From CAYPOY01 sp964412395 (GTDB taxonomy: Bacteria > Chloroflexota > Anaerolineae > B4-G1): DNA of 6,325 bases. Of this stretch, positions 5,899 to 6,325 are shown in pieces (position 1 is the first letter of the stretch; each line of letters starts with the position of its first letter). The position numbers and the translations under genes were made by a program. Under the pieces are notes generated by a model. It saw only the letters and a list, made by a program, of their open reading frames with translations, did no database searches and was not told where the DNA came from. The stretch is taken from contig CAYPOY010000311.1 of assembly GCA_964412395.1 (NCBI GenBank), forward strand, positions 1 through 6,325, read 5' to 3'.

Positions 5899-6288
5899 AT
5901 GCTCGAGATTTGGCTGGATCTGGACACGAATAACACAAATGACGAGGAACTGAAAGCCGCCTCTGGGAGCTACGAGATTGTCTCTGTTAGGGAACAGAAA
6001 TCTTGTGATGCTTCCAAAATTCGATGCGTGATCCGCGAGTGGCTTCGTCATTGCTATGCCTCTTCAAAGTATGTGCAGAGCCGTATGGCGGCAGGAGCTT
6101 ATCACTCGTCAGAGGATCTGTACCAGAAAGAGCAGTTTCCAAGCCAAACAAACGTGATGGTGAGGCATGGGGATTTTGGTGAGGCGGTGGGCCATTTTCT
6201 TCTGGAAGCTCATCCATCTTTTGGCTTTTGGCTCCCCATCTATCGTCTTCGTCACAAAGACGACAAAGAGAATGTAGTGCCCCCCTAA
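5899..6288 (+). CDS. Truncated N-terminal part of a putative DUF1837/HamA-like or other PD-(D/E)XK nuclease
   Basis: The frame begins at ATG 5899, four bases after a weak AGGTG site; an in-frame TGA at 5893-5895 rules out a start further upstream. Residues 91-95 (GDFGE), a helix (AVGHFLLE) and LPIYRLRHK (112-120) resemble the start of the nuclease core in DUF1837/HamA-type and related PD-(D/E)XK proteins. In these a conserved E on the first helix is followed by D and ExK strands. Those strands are missing: from about 6273 the sequence becomes the end of an IS3-like element, and the last codons (VVPP) are insertion-sequence DNA. About 124 native codons remain, so the product should be inactive. 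The first 20 residues (with LDTNNTNDEE) overlap a CACGAATAACAC-like repeat and may not be original. Family placement is tentative. Confidence 0.5.
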   Translation: MLEIWLDLDTNNTNDEELKAASGSYEIVSVREQKSCDASKIRCVIREWLRHCYASSKYVQSRMAAGAYHSSEDLYQKEQFPSQTNVMVRHGDFGEAVGHFLLEAHPSFGFWLPIYRLRHKDDKENVVPP

Positions 6289-6325
6289 AACTGGACACTT
6301 TTTGGGCGACTCTTAGTGAACGGCG
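6273..6325 (+). mobile_element. Left end of an IS3-family-like insertion sequence (partial)
   Basis: TGTAGTGCCCCCC followed by AAAACTGGACAC (from 6273) matches the general form of IS3-family terminal inverted repeats, which begin with TG and often contain ACTGGACA. The window ends before the transposase genes, so the element cannot be confirmed or oriented with certainty. Its position inside the frame of the upstream nuclease gene explains the truncation. Confidence 0.6.

Noticed and set aside
5455..6051. Reverse-strand open frame of 198 codons
   Set aside because: It runs across the end of the HEPN-like gene, two remnants, an inverted repeat and the start of the next gene, and has no coherent protein character.
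5985..6298. Reverse-strand open frame of 103 codons
   Set aside because: It is antisense to the nuclease fragment and runs into the insertion-sequence end; it has no ribosome site or recognisable domain.

Overview
This looks like a defence-associated accessory region from a bacterium of medium to high GC content. Chloroflexota would fit the style of the intergenic hairpin and CACGAA-type repeats, but that assignment rests on general resemblance and is weak. All supportable genes read on the + strand.

Positions 1-327 hold a cluster of short hairpins, a candidate promoter (TTGACT, 17 bases, TATACT) and a roughly 200-base leader with further inverted repeats. Positions 328-3825 hold a large Eco57I/TaqI-type (Type IIG-like) adenine methyltransferase or restriction-modification gene. 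It has motif X (GSYYTP), motif I (DPAVGSGAF), motif IV (NPPY) and a C-terminal target-recognition region. The gene is split by a 157-base non-autonomous element (3301-3457) with 15-base terminal inverted repeats and a GTAAT/CGTAAT target duplication. The element puts a TAG in frame, but the inserted length is 162 bases. Removing it restores one 1,111-codon gene with no frame change. Base composition falls sharply just after NPPY and rises again at the 3' tail, as if the recognition domain had been swapped in.

Positions 3876-4397 encode an unrecognised 173-residue protein followed by a hairpin terminator. Positions 4537-5526 encode a 329-residue protein with its own extended -10 promoter. It has a winged-helix-like middle and a DUF4145/HEPN-like C-terminal domain, so it is an abortive-infection-type candidate.

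Positions 5550-5784 are debris. Two further copies of the restriction-modification gene's 3' tail (IDALVY...GLTE...IVE) lie on either side of an 87-base inverted-repeat element. The two central genes therefore sit between direct repeats of a restriction-modification gene end. Positions 5899-6288 carry the N-terminal part of a putative DUF1837/HamA-like or other PD-(D/E)XK-type nuclease. It is cut off at about 6273 by the left end of an IS3-family-like insertion sequence that runs out of the window.

Taken together, this is a degraded, recombining defence island: a probably inactivated restriction-modification gene that could be restored by excision, one intact HEPN-like candidate, one unknown gene and one truncated nuclease. 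The functional links between them are inferred from position only.
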